A stretch of DNA of 64,000 bases. Origin: CALJFL01 sp047633055 (lineage in GTDB: Bacteria; Pseudomonadota; Gammaproteobacteria; Pseudomonadales; Halieaceae). Below the pieces are notes generated by a model. It did no database searches, had not been told where the DNA came from, and saw only the letters and a program-made list of their open reading frames with translations. Position 1 is the first letter of the stretch. Each line of letters starts with the position of its first letter. Below, in pieces: positions 35,171-42,653 of this stretch. Location: NCBI GenBank assembly GCA_047633055.1, contig JBLIEI010000013.1, positions 1 to 64,000 on the forward strand. The letters are read 5' to 3'. The position numbers and the translations under genes are program-made.

Positions 35171-36259
35171 CTATAGGCCTGATTTAACCTTAGTCCAGAT
35201 GCGGGTACGCAGCCGCTGCAGCTTCGGAGATAAAGGCTTGATCGAATATAACCGTTGGAGCGTGTCCGTATTGGGGTAGATGGCCGGGTTGCTGGTTATT
35301 GCCTGATCCACCAACGGTGTGGCGCTGCGATTGACATTGGCGTAGCCGACAAAATTACTTGCGCGCGCGACAATCTCAGGGCGAAGGATGAAGTCGAGAA
35401 ATAGATGGGCATTATCGGGGTGAGACGCATCACTTGGGATATAGAATACATCGTGAAAATCTGGTGCGCCCTCCCTGGGTACGGTATAGGCAAGGTTAAT
35501 ATCCAGGCCTGCCTCCGCAGCCCGCGAACTGGCGATCGAGTAATCGCCAGACCAGCTGCCCGCTATACAGACTTCCTCGCTGGGCAGATCCAGCATCATT
35601 TTGGTAGAGCTGAAATATTTGATATAAGGGCGGACCGCTTTTAGTAGCGTCTCGGCTTGCGCGAGGTGCGCTGGCTCCACCGAGTTAGGAGGTAAGCCCA
35701 GATACGCAAGGGCCATAGTGATATTGGTGTCGGCATCGTCGATAAGGGTAACGCCACAATCTGCAAACTTGGAGACGACGGCCGGGTCGAATAGCATCGC
35801 CGCGCTATTAATCGGCGCGTCCGCCATGCGCGCCTTAACTAAATCTACATTGTAAGTAAACCCGGTAGTGCCCCACATGTAAGGCACACCGATCAGCTTT
35901 TGTTGGTAATTCCTTTCAACGGCGGCGACGATGTCAGCATCGATGTGATGCCAGTTCTCAAGCCGACTGAAATCAACGGCCTGATAAACGCCGGCGGCCA
36001 TAATGGAAGCTGAGTTGGAAGCCGCGTGCAGAATGACATCGTAGCCGGAGCTGCCGGTGAGTAATTTTGTGTCGACAATCGCACTGCTATCGTAAATATC
36101 ATAGTTTACGTCGATGCCGAACTCTTGCTCGAACTCGGTGATAATTTCAGGGTCGATGTAATCGGACCAGTTATATATGTTCAGCAATGGAGCGTCTGCC
36201 GCCCAGCCTGTGGGTGGCAGCAGAAAAACGAGACACGCGACTCCGGCGATCAGGCGCAT
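35171..36259 (-). CDS. Periplasmic polyamine-type binding protein (PotD/PotF-like)
   Basis: 362 residues. A signal peptide (about 1-20, ending GWAA) directs it to the periplasm. The fold begins with LNIYNWSDYI near 25-34, the strand that carries the Trp and Ser ligand contacts in PotF. Further PotF-like contacts appear as WSGDYS near 214-219 (Trp and Asp) and FHDVFYIPSD near 246-255 (Phe and Asp). Retention of these aromatic and acidic residues argues for a diamine- or amine-cation ligand. Its ATG overlaps the acyl-CoA dehydrogenase stop by one base (TAATG). It does not carry a lipobox. Confidence 0.9.
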   Translation of the reverse strand: MRLIAGVACLVFLLPPTGWAADAPLLNIYNWSDYIDPEIITEFEQEFGIDVNYDIYDSSAIVDTKLLTGSSGYDVILHAASNSASIMAAGVYQAVDFSRLENWHHIDADIVAAVERNYQQKLIGVPYMWGTTGFTYNVDLVKARMADAPINSAAMLFDPAVVSKFADCGVTLIDDADTNITMALAYLGLPPNSVEPAHLAQAETLLKAVRPYIKYFSSTKMMLDLPSEEVCIAGSWSGDYSIASSRAAEAGLDINLAYTVPREGAPDFHDVFYIPSDASHPDNAHLFLDFILRPEIVARASNFVGYANVNRSATPLVDQAITSNPAIYPNTDTLQRLYSIKPLSPKLQRLRTRIWTKVKSGL

Positions 36260-37419
36260 TACATGTTGTCCAGTCCACGTTTGGCCAAAGCGCCGGCAAT
36301 AATCATGCGTTGAATTTCACTGCTGCCCTCCCAGATTCTGTCTACTCGAACCTCGCGATAAAAACGTTCGACCGCATTGTCGCGACGATAACCCCGGCCT
36401 CCCCAAATCTGTAGGCAGCGATCGGCGACCCGATTGGCCATCTCAGTGGCATAGAGTTTCACCATTGAGCAGCGGCTGTGCAGCGCTTTCAGGTCTTCTC
36501 CTCGATCGTGGGCCTCAGCGGCCTCGTAAACCATCAATTTGGCTGCCCACAGTTCAGTAGCGCAATCGGCCAGCATGAATTGGATGGCCTGCTTGTCGAT
36601 TAGCTTCTCGTCCAGAACTTGGCGCTGCTTGGCCCATTCAGTCGCCTCCTCGATCATCCTTGCCGCAGCGCCTAGCATGCGTGCGGCAATGGTCATGCGC
36701 TCGTGACGAAACCAGCTGCGGCTGTAGTCCATGCCTGTGCCAGGTCCACCAATCCGGTTGCGCGACGAAACTACAACATCGCTGAACCGATAGGTTGGGT
36801 GGTGGGAGGGAAAAGTGTGGGAAAATAACGGGTTCTCGGCGATCTCTACTCCTGCGCTATCTTTATCAACCAGGAAGAGTGCGTCTCCTCCTCCGTCTAC
36901 TTTCGCCTGAAAGAAAAAGAAATCTGCGAGGTTGCCCGTTGTCACAAACCACTTTTCACCGTTGAGTAAATAGTTATCTCCCCTGGCCACCGCTGTGCTT
37001 GTAATAACTTCATGTGACCCTGATTCGGCTTCCGTAATGGCATAGGCCTCACGGCGTCGACCTTCTAGCAGCGGCTGAATGTAGGTTTCCAGCTGATACG
37101 GGTTATCGCCGCAGGCCTCGTACATCCAGGACTGGGCTTCGGGGAAGCACCAGCATAGTGCATTGGTAACTCTTCCCAGAGTCTCCCAGCATGCCACTTG
37201 GTCGACCATGCTTTTTTCCAATCCGCCGTGGCTGGCCGGGAAATCTATTCGCGACAACCCAAGCGCTATCGCCTGGTCGTGAATGTGCTGCAATCTGCCC
37301 TCAGGCAGTTCGCCACCATTGAGTTCAGCTTCCACTTCCCATGGGATCAGTTCTGTGTCGACGTAATTGCGAACCGCTTGTTGCCATGCCAATGTGGCGG
37401 GGGGTAATTTTATCTGCAT
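36259..37419 (-). CDS. Acyl-CoA dehydrogenase
   Basis: 386 residues, normal length. The three-part fold is clear: a helical N domain, the beta domain with YAITEAESGSHEV near 131-143 and NGEKWFVTTGN near 152-162 for FAD, and the C-terminal helices with RVADRCLQIWGGRGYRRD near 339-356, ending with VDRIWEGSSEIQRMII. It would desaturate an acyl-CoA, passing electrons to ETF. Its position between the TetR gene and the amine transporter suggests it acts on the CoA ester formed after the amine is removed (inference). It starts 3 bases after the tetR stop. Confidence 0.93.
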   Translation of the reverse strand: MQIKLPPATLAWQQAVRNYVDTELIPWEVEAELNGGELPEGRLQHIHDQAIALGLSRIDFPASHGGLEKSMVDQVACWETLGRVTNALCWCFPEAQSWMYEACGDNPYQLETYIQPLLEGRRREAYAITEAESGSHEVITSTAVARGDNYLLNGEKWFVTTGNLADFFFFQAKVDGGGDALFLVDKDSAGVEIAENPLFSHTFPSHHPTYRFSDVVVSSRNRIGGPGTGMDYSRSWFRHERMTIAARMLGAAARMIEEATEWAKQRQVLDEKLIDKQAIQFMLADCATELWAAKLMVYEAAEAHDRGEDLKALHSRCSMVKLYATEMANRVADRCLQIWGGRGYRRDNAVERFYREVRVDRIWEGSSEIQRMIIAGALAKRGLDNM

Positions 37420-37422
37420 AGT

Positions 37423-38067
37423 CTAGTTCGCGGTCCGTTTGATATGACGCGGGAAGGCTGCCGCAAGATAATCGCGGGCGACGTGCAGCGCCTGTTTACG
37501 GCTGATATGTTTCGGTGCAATTAACATGTTTAGCCACAGGCCATCGACCAGAGCAGTGTAGCCGGAGGCGGTGATAGCGGCGTTACAGCCAGCGTATTCT
37601 TCTTTAATGGCGAGCTGGAAAAGGGCGCACAGTGCATCCTCGGCAATGAAGTCAGTCTTTGAGCATATTTCTTGATAAGTGGGACGGGATTTAGCTTCTC
37701 CCCAGAATGCGAACCACACGGCCATCTTATCTTTGGTTGCAACCTTACTGGAAAAGTCGAACTGCAAAATAGCCTCCATACGGGCTGCTACAGTCCTGTC
37801 ACTCTCAAGTATTTTTTTTTGCCCACGGTTGTACTCGTCTGTTACGTGTAACAGGGTAGCGACCAATAGCTTTTCTTTGCTTTCGAAGTGAAGGTTGGCG
37901 ATTCCCAGACTTAGCCCCGCCTCTTTAGTGACGAGCGCCATGGTGGTTCCGGACAGGCCATGTTGGGCGATGCATTTCATGGTCGCTTTGATCAACTGCT
38001 CTTTACGCACGCTCTTGGGAAGTACTCTGCGGGTCGCGGGTGCAGTACTACTTGTCTTGTTATCCAT
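37423..38067 (-). CDS. BetI-like TetR-family regulator
   Basis: About 214 residues. The helix-turn-helix (about 15-65) reads SGTTMALVTKEAGLSLGIANLHF. The ligand domain keeps the MAVWFAFWGEAKSRPTYQEIC segment and later helices typical of the BetI-type C-terminal domain, which in BetI senses choline. I chose the ATG at 38067 because upstream residues do not fit the family. It heads the operon with acyl-CoA dehydrogenase and the ABC transporter. A perfect operator lies 112 bases upstream, in the gap shared with the FAD oxidoreductase gene, and related sites precede the TonB receptor. It is probably the substrate-responsive repressor of the whole set. Confidence 0.88.
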   Translation of the reverse strand: MDNKTSSTAPATRRVLPKSVRKEQLIKATMKCIAQHGLSGTTMALVTKEAGLSLGIANLHFESKEKLLVATLLHVTDEYNRGQKKILESDRTVAARMEAILQFDFSSKVATKDKMAVWFAFWGEAKSRPTYQEICSKTDFIAEDALCALFQLAIKEEYAGCNAAITASGYTALVDGLWLNMLIAPKHISRKQALHVARDYLAAAFPRHIKRTAN

Positions 38068-38179
38068 TATTCTTTTGTCCATTCGAAAATGGGTGTTCCC
38101 AGGTCGAGCATAGAGCCACTCCAGAGTGGGCAACGTCGGCCCAATGAAACCTTAGCCCATGCCAATAGTGTGCGCAACC

Positions 38180-38197
38180 AATGAATGCCCATTCATT
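38180..38197. promoter_or_regulatory. Operator AATGAA-N6-TTCATT between tetR and FAD oxidoreductase 1
   Basis: A perfect palindrome with arms of seven bases if read as AATGAAT-GCCC-ATTCATT. It is 112 bases upstream of the BetI-like tetR start and 82 bases upstream of the FAD oxidoreductase start, and matches the two sites before the TonB receptor. BetI operators as I remember them have the same 18-bp layout, which I could not verify here. Confidence 0.75.
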
Positions 38198-38279
38198 CAA
38201 GTGTAGACACATGGATTGGCTCATGGCATTCTCGTTAATGGCGCAGTCTGTTGCCTGATCGCTAGAATAATTTTGCAGT

Positions 38280-39908
38280 ATGGAGAGCTTAGTGAAGAAA
38301 TACGATGCTATTGTCATCGGCGCGGGGCACAACGGGCTGACCAGTGCAGCATACCTCGCACGAGCTGGCTTAAAAGTCGCAATTATGGAGCGGAATTCTT
38401 ACATTGGCGGCGCCACTGTGAGTCGCGAGTTGCATGAAGGCTGGACTTATTCCAATTGCTCCTACGTTTGCAGCTTATTGCGACCCGAAATCACCCGTGA
38501 TCTCGAATTGCCGCGTCATGGCCTGCAAGTTGTGCCGTATGGGGGTGGTGTGACGTTTAAACGGGACGGCGATCACTACGGTAACTATTACGATCACGAT
38601 CGACAGTACCGTGAGATGGCCAGGCACTCCAAGCGCGATGCTAACGCGTACGAGCGCTATGTTGCCGATGTAATGAAGCAGACCCGCTTAATCAGGCCGT
38701 ATTTGCTCAAGCGCCCGCCAGACCCCACGTCGCTTAAGTTGCGAGATGTTAAGGATCTTATCGAATTCGCCGGCTCATTTACGGAGATGGGTGAAGAGGG
38801 TTTGGCTGACACCATCAGATTTTGGACCAAAAGCGTTGGCGATTATCTCAATGAGTATTTTGAGTCAGACGTTATCAAGGCGCATCTGGCCGGTAGTGGC
38901 ATCATCGGGACCGCCCTGGGCGTTTATTCTCCGGGCACGGCTTATGTGCTGTTGCACCATTACATGGGTGATGTGGACGGCAATGTGGGTTCCTGGGGCT
39001 TCGCCCGCGGTGGCATGGGCGCTGTCGCCGGAGCTCTGGAAAAGGCGTTTCTGTCCTACGGTGGCGAGGTTGTGTGTAACGCGGATGTTGACCAAATCAT
39101 TGTTCGCGGCGGCAAGAGTCGTGGCGTGGCCTTGCGTGATGGCACCGAATACTACTCCGATGTGGTGGTATCCAACCTTGATCCAAAGCGCACTTTTCTG
39201 GATATCATGGATCCCGGTGACCTTCCTGCCGATGTCGTCACCAAGGCTAAAAACTTCAAGATACGCGGCTCCTCGGGCAAGCTGAATATTGCCCTTGATG
39301 GTCTGCCTACATTTAATGGCCTGGATAAAAAGAGCCCGCTGATGCTGGGCGATATGCATTTTTCAGACTCGCTGGAAAAATTGGAGCGTGCCTACGACGA
39401 TTGGAAGGACGGCACCTGGTCCAAGGACCCCTATGTCGACATGTTAATGCCCAGCCAGGCAGATCCCACAATGGCCCCTCCCGGCAAACATATGATGACC
39501 GTGTTTGTGCAGTACTGTCCGCCCAAAGTCAGAGGTGGTGACTGGACCGATGAAGACAAGGCGGGTTTTGAGAAATCCGTGTTGGATCAGATATCAACTT
39601 ATAGCCCGGATTTCAAAGACTTGATCGTTCATTGTGAAACGCGTACGCCACGGGAAATTGAGAATGAGGTGGGTCTCACCGAGGGCAATATATTCCAGGG
39701 CGAATTAACCTTCGACCAATTATTATTCAATCGCCCGTTCCCGGGCTATGCCCAATACCGGGGTCCGGTTGAAGGCATGTACATGTGCGGCTCAGGCACC
39801 CATCCAGGGGGCGGGGTGATGGCAGCGCCTGGCGCCAATGCCGCCAGAGAAATCCTGGCAGACTTGCGAAAACCCAATATCGTACCGGAGGGCTATGCCG
39901 ATGATTGA
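38280..39908 (+). CDS. Phytoene-desaturase-like FAD oxidoreductase 1a
   Basis: 542 residues. The Rossmann FAD motif is VIGAGHNGLTSAAYLARAG near 11-29, with the acidic ribose contact at ERN near 36. The C-terminal FAD contact is YMCGSGTHPGGGVMAAPGAN near 500-519. This is the CrtI/PYROXD2 branch of the amine-oxidase-like fold. Enzymes of this branch desaturate C-C or oxidise C-N bonds; no carotenoid genes are near, and the neighbours (GcvT-like, PurU, aminotransferases) point to amine oxidation (inference). It is first in a plus-strand operon with FAD oxidoreductase 2a, GcvT and the acyl-CoA synthetase, and is divergent from tetR. A close paralogue lies at 53948-55564. Confidence 0.87.
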   Translation: MESLVKKYDAIVIGAGHNGLTSAAYLARAGLKVAIMERNSYIGGATVSRELHEGWTYSNCSYVCSLLRPEITRDLELPRHGLQVVPYGGGVTFKRDGDHYGNYYDHDRQYREMARHSKRDANAYERYVADVMKQTRLIRPYLLKRPPDPTSLKLRDVKDLIEFAGSFTEMGEEGLADTIRFWTKSVGDYLNEYFESDVIKAHLAGSGIIGTALGVYSPGTAYVLLHHYMGDVDGNVGSWGFARGGMGAVAGALEKAFLSYGGEVVCNADVDQIIVRGGKSRGVALRDGTEYYSDVVVSNLDPKRTFLDIMDPGDLPADVVTKAKNFKIRGSSGKLNIALDGLPTFNGLDKKSPLMLGDMHFSDSLEKLERAYDDWKDGTWSKDPYVDMLMPSQADPTMAPPGKHMMTVFVQYCPPKVRGGDWTDEDKAGFEKSVLDQISTYSPDFKDLIVHCETRTPREIENEVGLTEGNIFQGELTFDQLLFNRPFPGYAQYRGPVEGMYMCGSGTHPGGGVMAAPGANAAREILADLRKPNIVPEGYADD

Positions 39909-41463
39909 TTATGACGCGATAGTAGTCGGCGCCGGTCATAACGGTCTGGTCTGCGCTACCTATCTGGCCAAGGCCGGGAAAAAGGTACTGGTACTTGAAG
40001 CCAACGAAGCTCCTGGCGGGTGCGCTGCGACTCGCGAGTTCGCCCCTGGATTCAAGGTCTCCTCCTGCGCCCAGTGGCTGACCCAATTAAGCCCGCAGGT
40101 CTGCAGCGATCTTGAGCTGGAGCGGCACGGCCTAAAATGGGCGGCGCGAGACTTGAGTTCCGTGTCACTCGCTGTCGACGGAAGTCATTTAATTCTTGCC
40201 GGTGATCAGGTGTCGGGAGGGGGGGTAAGTGAGGCGGATCGAGCGGCGTTGGTGGTCTTCAATGCTCGTATGCATAAATTTGCAAAACTGTTGGCTAAGG
40301 TGTTTGCAGTGAGACCGCCCACCCTGGTGGAATCGAATTTGAGGGATCGAGTCACCCTGCTGAAGTTGGGCGTGGGCATGAAAATGTTGGGCAAAGACGA
40401 TATGAGCGAGCTCATGCGTATTGCCCTGATCAATATGTACGACATCATGGAGGAGCATTTCGACAACGAACAGTTGAAGGCCATGCTCAGTCTCGATGGG
40501 GTGTTAGGTGCGCACATGGGGCCACGCTCGCCCAACTCAGTGTTTGCCTATCTGCATCGGCGGGTCGGTGAGGTGTTCGGATATGCCGGGCCGGCGCAGC
40601 CTGTAGGTGGGGTAGGAGCGCTTGGGTTAGCGATGGCCAATAGCGCCCGTGCTGCCGGTGTAGAAATCCGCACCGGTCAAGCTGTGGCCAAGGTGTCGCT
40701 GGCGGAGAATCGTACCGCCGGTGTGACTTTGGCCGATGGGAGCGAAATTACTTCCCGTATTGTGGTCTCCAGTGCCGATCCGGTTACCACCTTTGAGACG
40801 TTGGTAGGCTTTCGTAATATCGAGACTGGCGTAGTGCGCAGGGTCAGCCAAATTCGCTACAAAAGTGGCACCGCCAAGTTGCATCTGGCACTCGACGGGC
40901 CGGTGAAGTTTACCGGTCTCGACGTCTCACTGCACGGCCACAGGTTGGTGATTGCGCCGGATATGGACTACGTTGAGCGGGCATTTAACGCCGTTAAGTA
41001 CAGTGAGTTTTCTGCTGCTCCCGCGTTTGATATCAGTATACCAACGGTAAACGATCCCGGGCTGGCACCCGGCGGTCAGCATGTGCTATCGGCAATCGTT
41101 CAGTATGCACCCTACGAACCCGCGGGCGGTTGGGATGAACATCGAAGCGCTTTCATCGACCTGGCAATTGACTGTATCGAACAGTATGCACCCGGACTCA
41201 GGTCGAAAGTGGTAGCCAGCGAATTGCTGACGCCGCAGGATTTGGAACGTGAGTATGGTATGCGCGGTGGTCATTGGCATCACACAGAGTTGAGCCTGGA
41301 TCAGATTATGATGATGAGACCTTTTCCAGGCTCTAGCCAGTATGCAACGCCCGTAGACGGTTTGTACTTGTGCGGTGCGGGTACACACCCCGGGGGTGGC
41401 ATTATGGGTCTGGCTGGCAGTAATGCAGCTCGAGAAATTATCAAGCGGGGATCGGCAGCATGA
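39901..41463 (+). CDS. Phytoene-desaturase-like FAD oxidoreductase 2a
   Basis: 520 residues. FAD motif VVGAGHNGLVCATYLAKAG near 8-26; C-terminal FAD motif LCGAGTHPGGGIMGLAGSN near 493-511. It is clearly related to the preceding gene but belongs to a different subgroup, recognised by the CAATREFAPGF segment near 42-52 and the GGHWHHTELSLDQ segment near 459-471, both shared with the paralogue at 52414. The ATG at 39901 overlaps the upstream stop by eight bases; an ATG two codons earlier is also possible. The tight overlap suggests that the two flavoproteins work as a pair, perhaps as a heterodimer. Confidence 0.87.
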   Translation: MIDYDAIVVGAGHNGLVCATYLAKAGKKVLVLEANEAPGGCAATREFAPGFKVSSCAQWLTQLSPQVCSDLELERHGLKWAARDLSSVSLAVDGSHLILAGDQVSGGGVSEADRAALVVFNARMHKFAKLLAKVFAVRPPTLVESNLRDRVTLLKLGVGMKMLGKDDMSELMRIALINMYDIMEEHFDNEQLKAMLSLDGVLGAHMGPRSPNSVFAYLHRRVGEVFGYAGPAQPVGGVGALGLAMANSARAAGVEIRTGQAVAKVSLAENRTAGVTLADGSEITSRIVVSSADPVTTFETLVGFRNIETGVVRRVSQIRYKSGTAKLHLALDGPVKFTGLDVSLHGHRLVIAPDMDYVERAFNAVKYSEFSAAPAFDISIPTVNDPGLAPGGQHVLSAIVQYAPYEPAGGWDEHRSAFIDLAIDCIEQYAPGLRSKVVASELLTPQDLEREYGMRGGHWHHTELSLDQIMMMRPFPGSSQYATPVDGLYLCGAGTHPGGGIMGLAGSNAAREIIKRGSAA

Positions 41464-42644
41464 TAAAGCGCAGTGATGACACTATGATGCTGACCACTCC
41501 ATTCCATTCAAGGGTCGCGGCAGCCTGTGAGCTGAATTGTTGGGGAAATTGGAAGGGCTACACCACCCCCAATGCTTATTTTGATGTAGAGCTGGAGTAT
41601 TTTGCGGTGCGCAGCACCACCGGCGTCTTCGATTTATCGCCGATGACTAAATACCGGATAACTGGCCCGGATGCCGAGGCCTATTTGAACAGACTGGTTA
41701 CCCGCAATGTGACCAACATAAAGGTGGGCCGCGTTGGCTATACCGTCTGGTGCGACGATGCGGGTCAGGTGCTGGACGACGGTACGATCTTTCATCTGGC
41801 AGAAAACGATTATCGCTTGTGTGCCTATGCCAAGGCCATCGATTGGCTGATGTGGTCGGCCATGGGTTTCGATGTTGAAATCGTTGACGAAACTGCACAG
41901 GTTGCCGCTTTGGCCGTGCAAGGTCCTACATCCTGTTCTACGCTCGCGGCGATGGGCCTGGAGGGGATTGCGGATCTCAAGCCATTCGGGATCGCTCACT
42001 TCGACTTGCATGGGCAACCGCTCATGGTCAGTCGTACCGGCTTTACCGGTGATCTGGGCTATGAGCTATGGGTTGCTCACGACCAGGCCGAGGCATTGTG
42101 GGACAGCTTATTCGCCGCTGGCGAGCCATTCCTGATTAAGCCTTTCGGAACCGATGCTCTGGAAATGGCGCGCATAGAAACCGGCTTCTTGCAGGCTGGT
42201 GTCGATTTTATCCCCGCCGAGGAGGCCATACGCAACGGCCGTTCCCGCTCACCCTTTGAATTGGGCCTGGGCTGGCTGGTTGATCTGGAGAAGCCGGTTT
42301 TCAATGGTCGCAGAGCCTTGCTGGCAGAGCAGGCCAGCGGCTCTCGTTATCGCTTTGTTATCCTGGATGTGGCTGGCAACAAGCCTGCCAACAATTCATT
42401 CATCCTGAAAAATGGTAAGCAGGTGGGCACTGTAACTTCTGCCGCATGGTGCCCCACTGCGAAAACCAATGTCGCTTTTGCGCAGCTGGAAATGCCACAC
42501 GGAGCGATCGGTAGCGAATATGTCGCCGAAATTTATTATCAGCGCGAGCTAAAGTGGACTCGACTGTTAGCGCCTTGCACGGTAATTGAAAAAGCGGTGT
42601 TTGATCCGCCTCGGCGGCGACAAACTCCGGCGCCTGCGTTCTAG
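41460..42644 (+). CDS. GcvT-like tetrahydrofolate-dependent aminomethyltransferase a
   Basis: 394 residues. The folate-binding barrel is clear: FDLSPMTKYRITGPDAEAYLNRL near 59-81, the GQVLDDGTIFHL segment near 101-113 that includes the catalytic-type Asp of GcvT, FTGDLGYELWV near 193-203, and the C-terminal GcvT domain (about 290-394, GTVTSAAWCPTAKTN). GcvT-related proteins take a C1 unit from an amine substrate or its iminium and pass it to tetrahydrofolate, as in glycine cleavage, dimethylglycine oxidation and DMSP demethylation. Here no lipoyl H protein or glycine decarboxylase is near, so demethylation of a methylated amine is more likely. The ATGA overlaps the previous stop. Confidence 0.87.
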   Translation: MIKRSDDTMMLTTPFHSRVAAACELNCWGNWKGYTTPNAYFDVELEYFAVRSTTGVFDLSPMTKYRITGPDAEAYLNRLVTRNVTNIKVGRVGYTVWCDDAGQVLDDGTIFHLAENDYRLCAYAKAIDWLMWSAMGFDVEIVDETAQVAALAVQGPTSCSTLAAMGLEGIADLKPFGIAHFDLHGQPLMVSRTGFTGDLGYELWVAHDQAEALWDSLFAAGEPFLIKPFGTDALEMARIETGFLQAGVDFIPAEEAIRNGRSRSPFELGLGWLVDLEKPVFNGRRALLAEQASGSRYRFVILDVAGNKPANNSFILKNGKQVGTVTSAAWCPTAKTNVAFAQLEMPHGAIGSEYVAEIYYQRELKWTRLLAPCTVIEKAVFDPPRRRQTPAPAF

Positions 42645-42653
42645 GGGTAGGCG

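Noticed and set aside
38280..41463. Carotenoid biosynthesis by the phytoene-desaturase-like genes
   Set aside because: No phytoene synthase, cyclase or GGPP synthase is present, and the neighbours are amine and C1 enzymes.
41460..42644. Glycine cleavage T protein (gcvT) proper
   Set aside because: No H or P protein nearby, two copies each tied to flavoprotein pairs, and a distinctive C-terminal tail.
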